Assembly (NCBI GenBank): GCA_000802095.1
Contig: JUEB01000033.1
Span: 186,001-250,000 of the forward strand
Direction of reading: 5' to 3'
Length of the DNA: 64,000 nt
Origin: Peptococcaceae bacterium BICA1-7
GTDB lineage: Bacteria; Bacillota; Desulfotomaculia; Desulfotomaculales; Desulfocucumaceae
Numbering within the stretch: the first letter of the stretch is position 1; each line of letters opens with the position of its first letter. Shown here piece after piece: positions 19,664-29,134 of the stretch. The translations under genes were made by a program, and so were the position numbers. The notes beneath the pieces were generated by a model that saw only the letters and a list, made by a program, of their open reading frames with translations, had not been told where the DNA came from and ran no database searches.

Positions 19664-20158
19664 GTGGAATTAAAGGGAAGAGCCTGGAAATTCGGGCATG
19701 ACGTGGATACCGACGCCATTATTCCGGCCCGCTATCTGAACACCTCCGACCCCCGGGAGCTGGCCTCCCACTGCATGGAGGACGCCGACCCTGACTTTCC
19801 CAATAAGGTTGCAGCCGGGGATATGATTGTGGCCGGTAAGAACTTTGGCTGCGGCAGCTCCAGGGAGCACGCCCCCATAGCCATCAAGGAGGCAGGGGTG
19901 TCCTGTGTTATAGCCAAAACCTACGCCAGGATTTTTTACAGAAACGCCTTTAACATTGGCCTTTTAATATTCGAGTCGGAAGAGGCATCGGAAAGGATTG
20001 ACGAGGGTGATCAGGTATTGGTGGATGTAGACGCCGGAGTGATCAAAAACCTCACCAAGAAAGAGGAGTATAAGGCTACCCAGGTGCCGCCCTTTATGCA
20101 GCAGATAATCGCGGCCGGAGGACTTATAAACTACGTGGCAGAAAGGATAAAAGGCTAA
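19664..20158 (+). CDS. leuD: 3-isopropylmalate dehydratase small subunit
   Basis: Small swivel-domain subunit, 164 residues, with [16 protein letters not shown] and the active-site [18 protein letters not shown]. It starts with GTG, and GGAGGTGATG of the leuC 3' end serves as ribosome site, implying coupling. Its TAA overlaps the leuB ATG by one base. Confidence 0.96.
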   Translation: MELKGRAWKFGHDVDTDAIIPARYLNTSDPRELASHCMEDADPDFPNKVAAGDMIVAGKNFGCGSSREHAPIAIKEAGVSCVIAKTYARIFYRNAFNIGLLIFESEEASERIDEGDQVLVDVDAGVIKNLTKKEEYKATQVPPFMQQIIAAGGLINYVAERIKG

Positions 20159-21240
20159 TGGGAAGCTACAGAATAGCGGTGCTGCCCGGCGACGGGATTG
20201 GGCCTGAAATAATAGGGCAGGCCCTCAAGGCCCTGAAGTCGGTGGAGAAAAAGTTCGGGCACCAGTTCAAATATACCGAGGGATTAATTGGAGGGTCAGG
20301 CTACGACGCCAAAGGACACCCCCTTCCCCAGGAAACTCTTGAGCTCTGTCATGCCAGCGACGCCATACTGTTTGGCGCGGTGGGAGGCCCCAAGTGGGAC
20401 AGCCTGCCGGTGCACCTGCGTCCCGAGGCAGGCGCGCTGCTGCCACTGCGCAAGGAACTGGGCCTTTATGCCAATATCAGGCCGGTTCAGGTATTTCCGG
20501 CCCTCATTAATGCCTCCACCTTGAAGCCCGAAGTGATTGAAGGGCTGGACATTATGGTAATAAGAGAGCTGACCGGAGGTCTCTACTTCGGGGAGAAAGG
20601 CAGGGAGACTCTGCAGGAGGGCGGCATAAGGGTTTATGATACCATGGAATACAAAACTTACGAAATTGAGCGTATCGCCCGGCTGGCCTTCCAGATGGCC
20701 CAAAAGAGGCGGAAAAAGCTGACCTCTGTGGATAAGGCCAACGTGCTGGAAACCTCCCGCCACTGGCGCGAGGTGGTTAACGCCATGGCCCCGGAATTCC
20801 CCGACGTTGAACTGGACCACATGTACATAGACAACTGTTCCATGCAGCTGGTGAGATACCCCCGCCATTTTGACGTGATAGTAACGGAAAACACCTTTGG
20901 TGATATAATAAGCGACCAGGCTTCCCAGCTGAGTGGCTCCCTGGGAATGCTGGCCTCGGCCAGCATAGGGGGAAAGATAGGACTGTACGAGCCTATCCAC
21001 GGATCAGCTCCCGATATCGCCGGGATGAATAAAGCCAACCCCATCGCCACCATACTATCGGCGGCCATGCTGCTCAAATATTCCTTTAACCTGGATGCCG
21101 AGTGCGAGGCCATTGAAAAGGCCGTCACCGGTGTGCTGGACATGGGCTTCCGCACCCCCGACCTGATGGAGGACGGAAAGAAGCTGGTTAATACCGATGA
21201 GATGGGAGACATGGTGGCGGAGCAAATACTTAAGGGATAG
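20158..21240 (+). CDS. leuB: 3-isopropylmalate dehydrogenase
   Basis: NAD-dependent oxidative decarboxylase, 360 residues. Family marks are [12 protein letters not shown], the substrate arginine/tyrosine region [14 protein letters not shown], the metal aspartates in [20 protein letters not shown], and the NAD loop [20 protein letters not shown]. It overlaps leuD (TAATG), a sign of translational coupling. Last gene of the tight ilv-leu run; a repeat block and cimA follow. Confidence 0.97.
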   Translation: MGSYRIAVLPGDGIGPEIIGQALKALKSVEKKFGHQFKYTEGLIGGSGYDAKGHPLPQETLELCHASDAILFGAVGGPKWDSLPVHLRPEAGALLPLRKELGLYANIRPVQVFPALINASTLKPEVIEGLDIMVIRELTGGLYFGEKGRETLQEGGIRVYDTMEYKTYEIERIARLAFQMAQKRRKKLTSVDKANVLETSRHWREVVNAMAPEFPDVELDHMYIDNCSMQLVRYPRHFDVIVTENTFGDIISDQASQLSGSLGMLASASIGGKIGLYEPIHGSAPDIAGMNKANPIATILSAAMLLKYSFNLDAECEAIEKAVTGVLDMGFRTPDLMEDGKKLVNTDEMGDMVAEQILKG

Positions 21241-21242
21241 AC

Positions 21243-21455
21243 ATCTCTGTCAGGAGACAGGAGTTTTGAAAGCCTGGCTGTGAGGTCTTTATAAAGCCAC
21301 AGAGGTCACAGAGAATTTGCTAAATGCATTACTCTTAGGTCTGAAACCTATATAAAAAGTAGGAGTTTGCCTTTTCCAATTCATATAATATTAAACACTC
21401 TTAAAGCATTCAGGCAGGGCTTAAAACCTCTGTGTCCTCTGTGGCAAATAAAGAC
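21243..21455. repeat. Inverted intergenic repeat after leuB (second full copy)
   Basis: GTCAGGAGACAGGAGTTTTG leads to AAAGCCACAGAGGTCACAGAG (about 21293-21313). The complementary arm AAAACCTCTGTGTCCTCTGTGG returns at about 21423-21444. AGGAGTTTTGAAAGCCTGGCT and CAGGGCTTAAAA match the copy after argF (3665-3980). The arms could form a long stem between leuB and cimA. Confidence 0.8.
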
Positions 21456-21497
21456 CCGAGATTATTCTCTGCTAATAATATAATTGGAGCGATATTT

Positions 21498-23090
21498 ATG
21501 CGTTCGGTGGAAATATACGATACCACTCTCCGGGACGGCTCCCAGGGGGAAGGAATATCCTTTTCCATGGAAGACAAGGTTAAGATTGCCTTAAAGCTAG
21601 ACAGGATGGGCTTTCACTATATTGAGGGGGGCTGGCCGGGGTCCAATCCCAAGGATATGGACTTCTTTAAAAAGATTGCCGGAGAGTCCTTAAAGAATGC
21701 CAAAGTGACTGCCTTTGGCAGCACCCGCCGCCCCGGCATAGCCGCCGGTGAGGACGCCAACCTCAACAGCATACTGGAATCAGGGGTGCAGGTGGCGGCC
21801 ATAGTGGGCAAGACCTGGGACTTTCACGTCACCCACGCCCTGAAGACCACCCTGGAGGAGAACCTGGCCATGATCAGGGATTCGGCGGCCTACCTGAAAG
21901 GGAAGGGGCTGAAGGTGATTTATGATGCCGAGCACTTCTTTGACGGGCTGAAGGCCAATCCTGAATATGCCCTGGCCACCCTGGCGGCGGCGGTGGAGGG
22001 AGGGGTGTCCACCCTGGTTTTATGCGACACCAACGGGGGGCAGCTGCCCCAGGACATCCGGGATGCTGTGGCCATGACAGTGAAAAGGTTCGGGGTGCCG
22101 GTGGGTATACACTGCCATAACGATGTGGATATGGCTGTGGCCAGCACCATCATGGCTGTCCAGGCCGGGGCGGCCCAGGTGCAGGGTACGGTAAACGGGT
22201 ACGGGGAGCGTTGCGGAAACGCCAACCTGTGCTCGGTGATACCCGGCTTAAGCTTCAAGCTGGGCCTGGAGACCATCCCCGGGGAGAACATGAAGAGGCT
22301 TACCGAGCTCTCCCGCTATGTCAGCGAGGTGGCCAACAAAAATCCGGTGGCCAGCCAGCCCTTTGTGGGCAGCAGCGCCTTCGCCCATAAGGGGGGCATT
22401 CACGCCAGCGCCATTTTGAAGTCATCACTGACTTATGAGCACATGGACCCGGAGCTTTTAGGCAACCGCCGCAGGATACTGGTTTCCGAGCTGTCCGGGG
22501 TGTCCAATCTGCTGTATAAGTGTAAGGAAATGAACCTGGACCTGGCGCTGCAGAAGGGAGAAAACCGGGAGCTGCTGGAAAAGATAAAGGAAATGGAAAA
22601 TGAGGGGTACCAGTTCGAGGGGGCGGAGGGGTCTTTCGAGCTTCTGCTGAGAAAGCTCAAAACGGGCTACCGGGAGCCCTTCAGGCTGGAAAACCTAAGG
22701 ATAATTATAGAGATGAGCGAGGATAAGCCCACCAATTCCCAGACGGTAATCAAAATGTCAGTGGGAGACAAGGTGGTGCATACCGCCGCCGAGGGCAACG
22801 GCCCGGTGAACGCCCTGGACAACGCCCTCAGAAAGGCCCTGGATGAGTTTTATCCCTGCATCAGAAGCATGCACCTAACTGACTACAAGGTGCGTGTTCT
22901 GGAGGAAAAGGACGGCACCGGCGCCCTGGTCAGGGTGCTTATAGAGAGCGGTGACGGAAAGAGAACCTGGGGCACGGTGGGGGTGTCGGAGAATATAATA
23001 GAGGCCAGCTGGCAGGCACTGGTGGACAGCATAGCCTTCGGCCTCCTGAAAAATCAGGACCCTCCCCGGGAAGAAAAGGAGCAGGTTTGA
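21498..23090 (+). CDS. cimA: (R)-citramalate synthase
   Basis: HMGL-like enzyme of the CimA group, which condenses pyruvate and acetyl-CoA to citramalate, giving a threonine-independent route to 2-oxobutyrate and isoleucine with LeuCD and LeuB. It shows YDTTLRDGSQGEGISFSMEDK, GIHCHNDVDMAVASTIM and AHKGGIHASAILKS, plus the C-terminal regulatory domain (from about residue 400). The Ser-Gln-Gly-Glu-Gly version of the first motif separates it from LeuA. ATG 21498 (530 residues) has TTGGAGCG upstream; the longer frame to 21432 runs into the repeat. Adjacent to leuCDB, whose products it needs. Homocitrate-type activity is less likely. Confidence 0.92.
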   Translation: MRSVEIYDTTLRDGSQGEGISFSMEDKVKIALKLDRMGFHYIEGGWPGSNPKDMDFFKKIAGESLKNAKVTAFGSTRRPGIAAGEDANLNSILESGVQVAAIVGKTWDFHVTHALKTTLEENLAMIRDSAAYLKGKGLKVIYDAEHFFDGLKANPEYALATLAAAVEGGVSTLVLCDTNGGQLPQDIRDAVAMTVKRFGVPVGIHCHNDVDMAVASTIMAVQAGAAQVQGTVNGYGERCGNANLCSVIPGLSFKLGLETIPGENMKRLTELSRYVSEVANKNPVASQPFVGSSAFAHKGGIHASAILKSSLTYEHMDPELLGNRRRILVSELSGVSNLLYKCKEMNLDLALQKGENRELLEKIKEMENEGYQFEGAEGSFELLLRKLKTGYREPFRLENLRIIIEMSEDKPTNSQTVIKMSVGDKVVHTAAEGNGPVNALDNALRKALDEFYPCIRSMHLTDYKVRVLEEKDGTGALVRVLIESGDGKRTWGTVGVSENIIEASWQALVDSIAFGLLKNQDPPREEKEQV

Positions 23091-23140
23091 AAACGCCGCG
23101 GCGATTTCCAAACCTTTCTTTTTAAACAGAAAAACCATAG

Positions 23141-23146
23141 TATAAT
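23141..23146 (+). promoter_or_regulatory. Candidate -10 upstream of cdaA
   Basis: TATAAT lies about 70 bases before cdaA in an AT-rich gap after cimA. No clear -35 at standard distance (TTCTTT about 19 bases upstream is the best). Confidence 0.4.
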
Positions 23147-23212
23147 GAATAGGTGTAAAAAAAAATGAAACATTTTTTATACTGCATTCGTCTCTAAAAG
23201 AGGGTGATAGAG

Positions 23213-24037
23213 TTGCTGGACTGGTTAAAGAGTATAAATTTCAACCCGCTGGATTTTTTCAGCCTCACCAGTATAATTGACATAGTAATTGTGGCCTTTG
23301 TGCTGTACAGGCTTATGCTTCTTATCCGGGGCACCAGGGCGGTCCAGCTATTAAAGGGCCTGGCCGTGCTGGTGGTGGCCACGGCCGCCAGCAGCCTGCT
23401 GCAGCTTTACACCCTGCAGTGGATTTTAAAGCAGGCTATGACCGCGCTGGTGGTGGCCCTGCCTATAGTGTTCCAGCCAGAGCTCCGCAGAGCTCTGGAA
23501 AAGCTGGGAGGGGGAAGATTTTTATCCCGCCAGTTCGGCAGCTCCGGTGAGGCCGACATAGAGGCAATGGTGTCGGAGATAGTAAGGGCGGTCAGAATAC
23601 TGTCCAAGGACCGGACCGGGGCGCTGATCATTCTGGAGAGGGCCACCGGGCTGGAAGAGTACATCGATACCGGCATAAAGGTGGCCGGAAAGGTTTCCGG
23701 CGAGCTTTTGGTCAATATATTCATACCCCGCACCCCTCTGCACGACGGGGCGGTAATAATAAGGGGGGACAGGATAATGGCGGCGGCCTGTGTGCTTCCC
23801 CTTACCCAGGGACATGTGAGCAAATCGCTGGGCACCAGGCACCGGGCGGGCATAGGCATTACCGAGGAGTCCGACGCCATTTCCGTTATAGTGTCCGAGG
23901 AAACAGGAACCATCTCCCTGGCGGTGGAGGGAGTGCTTTCCGGCGGCCTGGATGACAGGGCGCTGGCCGACAGACTGATCGGGGCGCTGCAGCCTGAAAA
24001 ACAGAGCAACCTGGCCGCCCTGTGGACAAGGAGGTGA
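23213..24037 (+). CDS. cdaA: Diadenylate cyclase CdaA (c-di-AMP synthase)
   Basis: Makes cyclic di-AMP from two ATP at the membrane. The first roughly 80 residues hold three hydrophobic segments (SIIDIVIVAFVLYRLMLLI onward). The DAC domain follows with its catalytic DGA in LHDGAVIIRGDRI and the RHR motif in GTRHRAGIGITEESDA. 274 residues from TTG 23213, which has AGAGGGTGA just upstream; GTG 23204 is the alternative. It is followed four bases later by the YbbR gene, the usual cdaA-cdaR-glmM order in Firmicutes, linking c-di-AMP to cell-wall precursor supply. Confidence 0.95.
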   Translation: MLDWLKSINFNPLDFFSLTSIIDIVIVAFVLYRLMLLIRGTRAVQLLKGLAVLVVATAASSLLQLYTLQWILKQAMTALVVALPIVFQPELRRALEKLGGGRFLSRQFGSSGEADIEAMVSEIVRAVRILSKDRTGALIILERATGLEEYIDTGIKVAGKVSGELLVNIFIPRTPLHDGAVIIRGDRIMAAACVLPLTQGHVSKSLGTRHRAGIGITEESDAISVIVSEETGTISLAVEGVLSGGLDDRALADRLIGALQPEKQSNLAALWTRR

Positions 24038-24041
24038 CATT

Positions 24042-25004
24042 ATGGGCGGCAGCGATTGGAAAAATATGTCATTAAGAATACTGTCGGTGTTCCTGGCCCT
24101 GCTGCTCTGGCTGTATGTCACCAATGAGCAGAACCCTGTCCACAGCCAGATAATAAGCTTGAGCTTAAGCCATAGAGGCCTGCCCCAGAATATGTCGATA
24201 AGCGGAAGCATTCCCCAGAGTGTCAGCATAAGGGTCCAGGGCACCAGGGTGCAGATAGCGGCCCTCACCCCTGATGACTTTAAGGCAGTGCTGGACCTTT
24301 CGGGCCTGGGGGAGGGAGAGCACCCGGTTCCGGTGAAGTTGGAATTCCCTCCGGGGATACAGATAGCCCAGATAAACCCCAACAAGATTCCCGTGACGCT
24401 GGAAAGCATAGTGGAGCAGCAGGTTCCGGTGACCGTCTCACTGAAGGGAACACCCTTAAGGGGCTTCTATGTGCTTAGCCCGGTTGTGTCCCCCCAGACT
24501 GTTGCGGTAAGTGGACCCAGGAGCAAGGTGGGCGCCATTTCCCAGCTCAGTGTTGCCATTGATGTGGAGGGGATCAATAGTGATCTGGAAAAAATACTGC
24601 CGGTAGCTGCCCCTCAGAGCGGTGTCAGTATTTATCCCCAGTCGGTAAAGGTCACTGTGCCGGTGTCCCAGCTGCCCACCAAATCTGTTACGGTCAGCGC
24701 CGGGACGATAGGTTCTCCGGCCGACGGCTACGAGGTGGACAGTATTACCACCTCCCCCGAAGAGGTTCTGGTGACAGCCCCCGCCGAGATACTGGCCCAG
24801 TTGAGGTTGGTGGAGGCTGAAAAGGTCGATATAAGCGGGGCCGCCAGTGATGTGATAGTGAGAACGGCAGTGGTCCTGCCCACCAATGCCCTGGAGGTAA
24901 GGCCTTTGGCGGTGGAAACCACAGTCCGCCTGAAGAAGATTGAAGCACCATCACCCCCCGCCGAGGGTGACTCCGGGGCATCCCAGAGCACTGCGGGGGA
25001 GTAG
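24042..25004 (+). CDS. cdaR: YbbR-domain protein, CdaA regulator CdaR
   Basis: A 320-residue protein with one N-terminal membrane segment (ILSVFLALLLWLYVTNEQNP) and several extracytoplasmic YbbR repeats, each about 80 residues (for example VTVSLKGTPLRGFYVLSPVV...PQTVAVSGPRS and a later EVLVTAPAEIL). CdaR binds and modulates CdaA in Bacillus and Listeria. The short proline/serine-rich tail (EAPSPPAEGDSGASQS) is probably disordered. It directly follows cdaA and precedes glmM. Confidence 0.92.
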   Translation: MGGSDWKNMSLRILSVFLALLLWLYVTNEQNPVHSQIISLSLSHRGLPQNMSISGSIPQSVSIRVQGTRVQIAALTPDDFKAVLDLSGLGEGEHPVPVKLEFPPGIQIAQINPNKIPVTLESIVEQQVPVTVSLKGTPLRGFYVLSPVVSPQTVAVSGPRSKVGAISQLSVAIDVEGINSDLEKILPVAAPQSGVSIYPQSVKVTVPVSQLPTKSVTVSAGTIGSPADGYEVDSITTSPEEVLVTAPAEILAQLRLVEAEKVDISGAASDVIVRTAVVLPTNALEVRPLAVETTVRLKKIEAPSPPAEGDSGASQSTAGE

Positions 25005-25094
25005 GCAAAAAGCATTTCCAGTTATTTAAAGCCGTTGCCTTTAACCATAAAGGGCCGGCCAACATATATTTATTAAAAGCTTATACTGATATAC

Positions 25095-25137
25095 TTTTCT
25101 GTCGGAATCCAGAATACAGAATTCAGAATAAGTGGGA
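25095..25137. repeat. 'CAGAATTCAGAAT' word repeat
   Basis: GTCGGAATCCAGAATACAGAATTCAGAATAAG lies between ybbR and glmM. The same vocabulary occurs at 3957-3978 and in an inverted pair at 26622-26762. Confidence 0.6.
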
Positions 25138-25194
25138 TCACTGGTTGCTGTCAGGCATACTTAAATAAGGTAATATGACAGGATATGATTGAAA

Positions 25195-25223
25195 TTGACT
25201 TGGCAGGGGCCTGAAGTTATAAT
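25195..25223 (+). promoter_or_regulatory. Sigma-A-type promoter for glmM
   Basis: TTGACT (25195-25200), a 17-base spacer, and TATAAT (25218-25223), ending about 50 bases before glmM. This is near consensus and suggests glmM can be expressed apart from cdaA-ybbR. Confidence 0.8.
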
Positions 25224-25273
25224 AATCTTGGCTTGTCCGGAGCAAAGCAGCTTTTTTGGAGGATACACAAAAA

Positions 25274-26608
25274 ATGGGTGTAATGTTCGGAACTGATGGA
25301 GTGCGTGGAGTGGCCAACAGGGATTTGACTCCCGACCTGGCCCTTAAGATTGGCCGGGCCGGGGCCAGTGTTCTGGCAGGAGGAAAGCCCGGGGCCCGCA
25401 TAGTGGTGGGCAGGGATACCCGTATTTCTGGTGACATGCTGGAAGGGGCGCTGGCCGCAGGAATCTGTTCGGCAGGGGTGGATGTTCTTAATGTGGGGGT
25501 TCTTCCCACCCCGGCGGTGGCCTTCCTTACCAGGGAGCTGGAAGCCTCTGGGGGAGTGGTCATTTCGGCCTCCCACAACCCGGTGGAAGACAACGGGATA
25601 AAATATTTCGGCCCCAGCGGCTACAAGCTTCCGGACGAAACCGAGGAGAAAATAGAGGGGCTGGTCAGACAGCCCTCAGACCTGCCTTCACCCATAGGGG
25701 AGGCGGTGGGACGGGTGATCGATATTCCGGACGCCGGCAGAAAATACGCCGACTTTCTTAAAAAGGCCGTACCAGTGGACCTCACCGGACTTACCATAGT
25801 GGTGGACTGCGCCAACGGCGCGTCCTACCGGGTGGCCCCTATGGTGCTGGAAGAGCTGGGCGCCACGGTTATATCAGTTTTTAACCGGCCTGACGGACTT
25901 AATATAAACAGGGGCTGCGGCTCCACCCACCTGGAAGCGCTGAAGGAAAAAGTTCTTCAGTCCGGGGCCGACCTGGGCCTGGCCTTCGACGGAGACGCCG
26001 ACAGGGTGCTGGCCGTTGACTCCGGGGGCGGAATGGTGGACGGGGACCAGATAATGGTAATCTGTGCCCGACACCTCAAGGAAAAGGGAGCCCTGGCCAA
26101 AAACACCGTGGTGGCCACAGTGATGAGCAATATGGGGCTGCATCTGGCCTTACGGGAGAGCAATGTCAATGTGCTGGAAACAAAGGTGGGAGACCGCTAC
26201 GTGCTGGAGGAGTGCCAGCGCTGCGGGGCCACCTTCGGGGGAGAGCAGAGCGGACACATACTATTTCTTGACCATAATACTACCGGAGACGGCATTCTTA
26301 CAGCCTTAAACCTGCTGGCCGTGATCAGGGAGCGGGGAAAGCCGCTGTCCCAGCTGGCCGCCCAGATGGAGAGGCTGCCCCAGATACTGGAGAACGTCCG
26401 GGTGGAGGAGAAGGCCAGGGTTATGGAAAGCCCGGCCCTTGCCGACGCTGTCAGGGCCGCCGAGGAAAGGCTGGCCGGGCAGGGCAGGGTGCTCATCCGG
26501 CCCTCGGGCACCGAGCCCCTGGTCAGAGTAATGGCCGAGGGCAGGGACATGGCCCAGCTGCGTCAACTGGTGGAGGAACTGGTTGCGGTGGTTAAAAAAT
26601 TAGCTTAA
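25274..26608 (+). CDS. glmM: Phosphoglucosamine mutase
   Basis: Interconverts glucosamine-6-phosphate and glucosamine-1-phosphate for UDP-GlcNAc synthesis. The start [15 protein letters not shown] is typical, the phosphoserine loop is [17 protein letters not shown], the Mg loop [11 protein letters not shown], the sugar loop GGEQSGHI, and the C-terminal phosphate loop [12 protein letters not shown]. 444 residues. ATG 25274 has TTGGAGGA ten bases upstream. glmS, which makes its substrate, follows after the ribozyme region. Confidence 0.97.
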   Translation: MGVMFGTDGVRGVANRDLTPDLALKIGRAGASVLAGGKPGARIVVGRDTRISGDMLEGALAAGICSAGVDVLNVGVLPTPAVAFLTRELEASGGVVISASHNPVEDNGIKYFGPSGYKLPDETEEKIEGLVRQPSDLPSPIGEAVGRVIDIPDAGRKYADFLKKAVPVDLTGLTIVVDCANGASYRVAPMVLEELGATVISVFNRPDGLNINRGCGSTHLEALKEKVLQSGADLGLAFDGDADRVLAVDSGGGMVDGDQIMVICARHLKEKGALAKNTVVATVMSNMGLHLALRESNVNVLETKVGDRYVLEECQRCGATFGGEQSGHILFLDHNTTGDGILTALNLLAVIRERGKPLSQLAAQMERLPQILENVRVEEKARVMESPALADAVRAAEERLAGQGRVLIRPSGTEPLVRVMAEGRDMAQLRQLVEELVAVVKKLA

Positions 26609-26619
26609 AGGTAATACCT

Positions 26620-26765
26620 CCGGTCGGAATACAGAACCCAGAATTCAGAATTCAGAAGTTTTTTGCACGCCAGGCTTCCAGGCTTGATTATCAAATCACA
26701 AGACCAAAAGTAATACCCGGATATTCTGGATTCTGACTCCTGAATTCTGAATTCCGACAGAATAA
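26620..26765. repeat. Inverted 'CAGAATTCAGAA' repeat after glmM
   Basis: GTCGGAATACAGAACCCAG and CAGAATTCAGAATTCAGAAG (26623-26658) are answered by ATTCTGGATTCTGACTCCTG and AATTCTGAATTCCGAC (26721-26758). The arms would form a long imperfect stem around CCAGGCTTCCAGGC. This may act as the glmM terminator-like hairpin, though no T-run follows. Confidence 0.7.
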
Positions 26766-26883
26766 TACTGCAGTATTAGCATTAGAGGAAGGTATTTATC
26801 ATATATAGGTTGAATAGTTAGTAGTGAAAGTAGAACATTAGTGCGGGGGGTGATGCCCGGGGGATTGATCCGACAACTGAATT

Positions 26884-27118
26884 AAAGCGCCAGAGCCCGC
26901 TTAGAAGTTAGATGTTAGATGTTAGAAGCAATTGGCATAAAGCCAATTGCAACAAGAATCCAACTTCCAGCTTCCAATTTCCAACTTCCAGGTGCGGCTG
27001 ACGAGGGGGGAGTTTATCGAAATTTCGGCGGGTGCTCCCCGGTGAGCCACCATCGTTAGAGACATTACAAATCCGGCGGGTAACCGCCGGGACAAAAATG
27101 TCCTCAGTGGCTTATAGG
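26884..27118 (+). ncRNA. glmS ribozyme with a repeat insertion in the P1 loop
   Basis: The cleavage region AAAGCGCCAGAGC (26884-26896) matches the glmS consensus, with cleavage expected just before G26887. The core continues at GCGGCTGACGAGG (26994-27006), TTATCGAAATTTCGGCGGGTG (27014-27034) and TCCCCGGTGAGCCACC, then the P3/P4 part with GGCGGGTAACCGCC and GACAAAAATGTCCTCAGTGGC. GlcN6P-dependent self-cleavage lowers glmS expression in Firmicutes. P1 (GCCCGC/GCGGC) is capped by about 92 extra bases at 26901-26992 that form their own long hairpin. P1 length varies naturally, so activity may survive. Confidence 0.92.
26901..26992. repeat. Hairpin-forming repeat inserted in the ribozyme P1 loop
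   Basis: The left arm is made of TTAGAAGTTAGATG-type words (26901-26928) and the right arm of CCAACTTCCAGC and CCAATTTCCAACTTCCAG words (26960-26991). The centre is CAATTGGCATAAAGCCAATTG. The arms are about three-quarters complementary. It resembles the other simple-word intergenic repeats in style but uses different words. Confidence 0.75.
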
Positions 27119-27136
27119 CATAGCCTTGCGTTTTTT

Positions 27137-27170
27137 AGCCGCGGCAATGATACTGCCCGCGGCTTTTCCT
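27137..27170 (+). terminator. Intrinsic terminator between ribozyme and glmS
   Basis: AGCCGCGG (27137-27144) pairs with CCGCGGCT (27157-27164), followed by TTTCCTTTT. It lies after the ribozyme and 110 bases before the glmS start, so it would attenuate glmS transcription unless antagonised. Confidence 0.7.
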
Positions 27171-27280
27171 TTTGGCCGGAAATTAAGGCCGCTTAACACT
27201 GTTAAATTAAATATCAGCAGGGAACCGCCCGGGCTTTTGCGGGCCATGACCAAAAAAGGGATAACAGGAGGCTTTAAAAA

Positions 27281-29110
27281 ATGTGCGGAATAGTTGGATA
27301 TATAGGCTCGGGGCTGGCTGCCCCAAAGCTGCTGGACGGACTGAAGAAGCTTGAGTATAGGGGCTATGACTCTTCAGGAATAGCTCTTCTGGAAGACAGC
27401 CGGCTGAAGGTCTATAAAAAGGTGGGCAAGCTGGATGCCCTCAAAAATGAGGTGGCCTCCCGGGATTTTTACGCCACCTCCGGGGTGGGGCACACCCGCT
27501 GGGCCACCCATGGCCGCCCCTCGGACCAGAACGCCCATCCCCACGTGGACTGCCAGGGCAGGTTTGCCGTGGTCCACAACGGCATTATCGAAAATTACCT
27601 GACCTTAAGGGAGTGGCTTATCTCCAAGGGGCACAAATTCCGGTCAGAAACCGATACCGAAGTGCTTCCGCACCTTTTGGAGGAGTTTTACGAGGGTGAC
27701 CTGGTGGAGACAGTCATACAGATGACCAAAAAGCTGGAGGGCTCCTACGCCATGGTGATACTATCCCTGGATGAGCCCGACCGCATAGTGGCAGCCCGCC
27801 AGGACAGCCCCCTGGTGGTGGGCCTGGGCATTGGAGAAAATTTTGTGGCCTCGGACATACCGGCGCTGCTCTGCCACACCCGGAACACATATATTCTGGA
27901 GGACGGTGAAATAGCCGATATTACCGCCGGGGAAGTAATAGTCACCGACCAGTACGGCCGGCTGGTGGAAAAGAATGTATTCGAGGTCAAGTGGGAGGCC
28001 TCCCAGGCCGAGAAGGGCGGCTACGACCACTTTATGTTGAAGGAGATACACGAGCAGCCCCGGGCGCTCAGGGATACCTTAAGCGGGCGCATCGACCCCG
28101 AGGGGGGCTGGGTAAACCTAAGCGAAATAAAAATGACACCGGAGCAGATCGGCAAAATAAACAAAATCTTTATAACCGCCTGCGGCACCGCCTACCACGC
28201 CGGGCTGGTGGGCAAACACATCATCGAAAAGCTGGCCCGGATACCGGTGGAAATAGACATTGCCTCGGAATTTCGCTACCGTGACCCCCTGGTGGATGTA
28301 AATTCCCTGGTCATAGTGGTCAGTCAGTCAGGTGAAACCGCCGACACCCTGGCCGCCCTTAGGGAGTCCAGGAGAAGGGGCGCCAAGGTAATAGCGGTAA
28401 CAAACGTGGTGGACAGCTCCATAGCCCGGGAGGCCGACTATGTGATATACACCTGGGCCGGCCCCGAAATAGCCGTGGCCTCCACCAAGGCCTACACCAC
28501 TCAGCTCACCTGCATGTACCTCATCGGCCTCTTCCTGGCCCAGGCCAGGGACACCATCGCCGAGTCCGAGAGGGTGGCCATCATAAAAGAGCTCAAAAAG
28601 CTGGGCGACAAGGTCAGCGTAATACTGAACAACTGCGCCGTCATAGACCAGTTCGTGGACATCTACAAAGATGCCCCCAATGCCTTCTTCATAGGCCGGG
28701 GCCTGGACCAGACCGTGGCCATGGAAGGAGCACTGAAGCTAAAAGAGATCTCCTACATCCACGCCGAGTCCTACGCCGCCGGAGAGCTAAAGCACGGCAC
28801 CCTGGCCCTTATCGTCGAGGGAGTCCCCGTCATAGCCCTGGCCACCCAGCAGAACCTCTTCGAAAAAATGGTCAGCAACATCAAAGAAGTCAAAGCCCGT
28901 GACGCCACGGTAATGGCCGTGGCCATGGCCGGGATAGAGGAAATAGAAAAAGTAGTGGACCACGTGCTGCATATCCCCAATACGCACCCTCTATTAGCGC
29001 CGGTGCTTTCGGTGGTGCCGCTGCAGATACTGGCCTACCGGATGGCGGTGGCCCGGGGTTGTGATGTGGATCAGCCGAGGAATTTGGCTAAGTCGGTTAC
29101 TGTGGAATAG
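27281..29110 (+). CDS. glmS: Glutamine-fructose-6-phosphate aminotransferase (isomerising)
   Basis: Makes glucosamine-6-phosphate from fructose-6-phosphate and glutamine. The N-terminal glutaminase domain starts with catalytic Cys after the Met (MCGIVGYIG) and shows HTRWATHGRPSDQNAHPH. Two SIS domains follow, with CGTAYHAG, SQSGETADT and AGELKHGTLALI, and the usual C-terminus LAKSVTVE. 609 residues, complete. Ribosome site AACAGGAGG before the ATG. The last third is duplicated almost unchanged at 30450-31163. Confidence 0.97.
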   Translation: MCGIVGYIGSGLAAPKLLDGLKKLEYRGYDSSGIALLEDSRLKVYKKVGKLDALKNEVASRDFYATSGVGHTRWATHGRPSDQNAHPHVDCQGRFAVVHNGIIENYLTLREWLISKGHKFRSETDTEVLPHLLEEFYEGDLVETVIQMTKKLEGSYAMVILSLDEPDRIVAARQDSPLVVGLGIGENFVASDIPALLCHTRNTYILEDGEIADITAGEVIVTDQYGRLVEKNVFEVKWEASQAEKGGYDHFMLKEIHEQPRALRDTLSGRIDPEGGWVNLSEIKMTPEQIGKINKIFITACGTAYHAGLVGKHIIEKLARIPVEIDIASEFRYRDPLVDVNSLVIVVSQSGETADTLAALRESRRRGAKVIAVTNVVDSSIAREADYVIYTWAGPEIAVASTKAYTTQLTCMYLIGLFLAQARDTIAESERVAIIKELKKLGDKVSVILNNCAVIDQFVDIYKDAPNAFFIGRGLDQTVAMEGALKLKEISYIHAESYAAGELKHGTLALIVEGVPVIALATQQNLFEKMVSNIKEVKARDATVMAVAMAGIEEIEKVVDHVLHIPNTHPLLAPVLSVVPLQILAYRMAVARGCDVDQPRNLAKSVTVE

Positions 29111-29134
29111 TGATGGCTATGGGGTATTCCTCTC

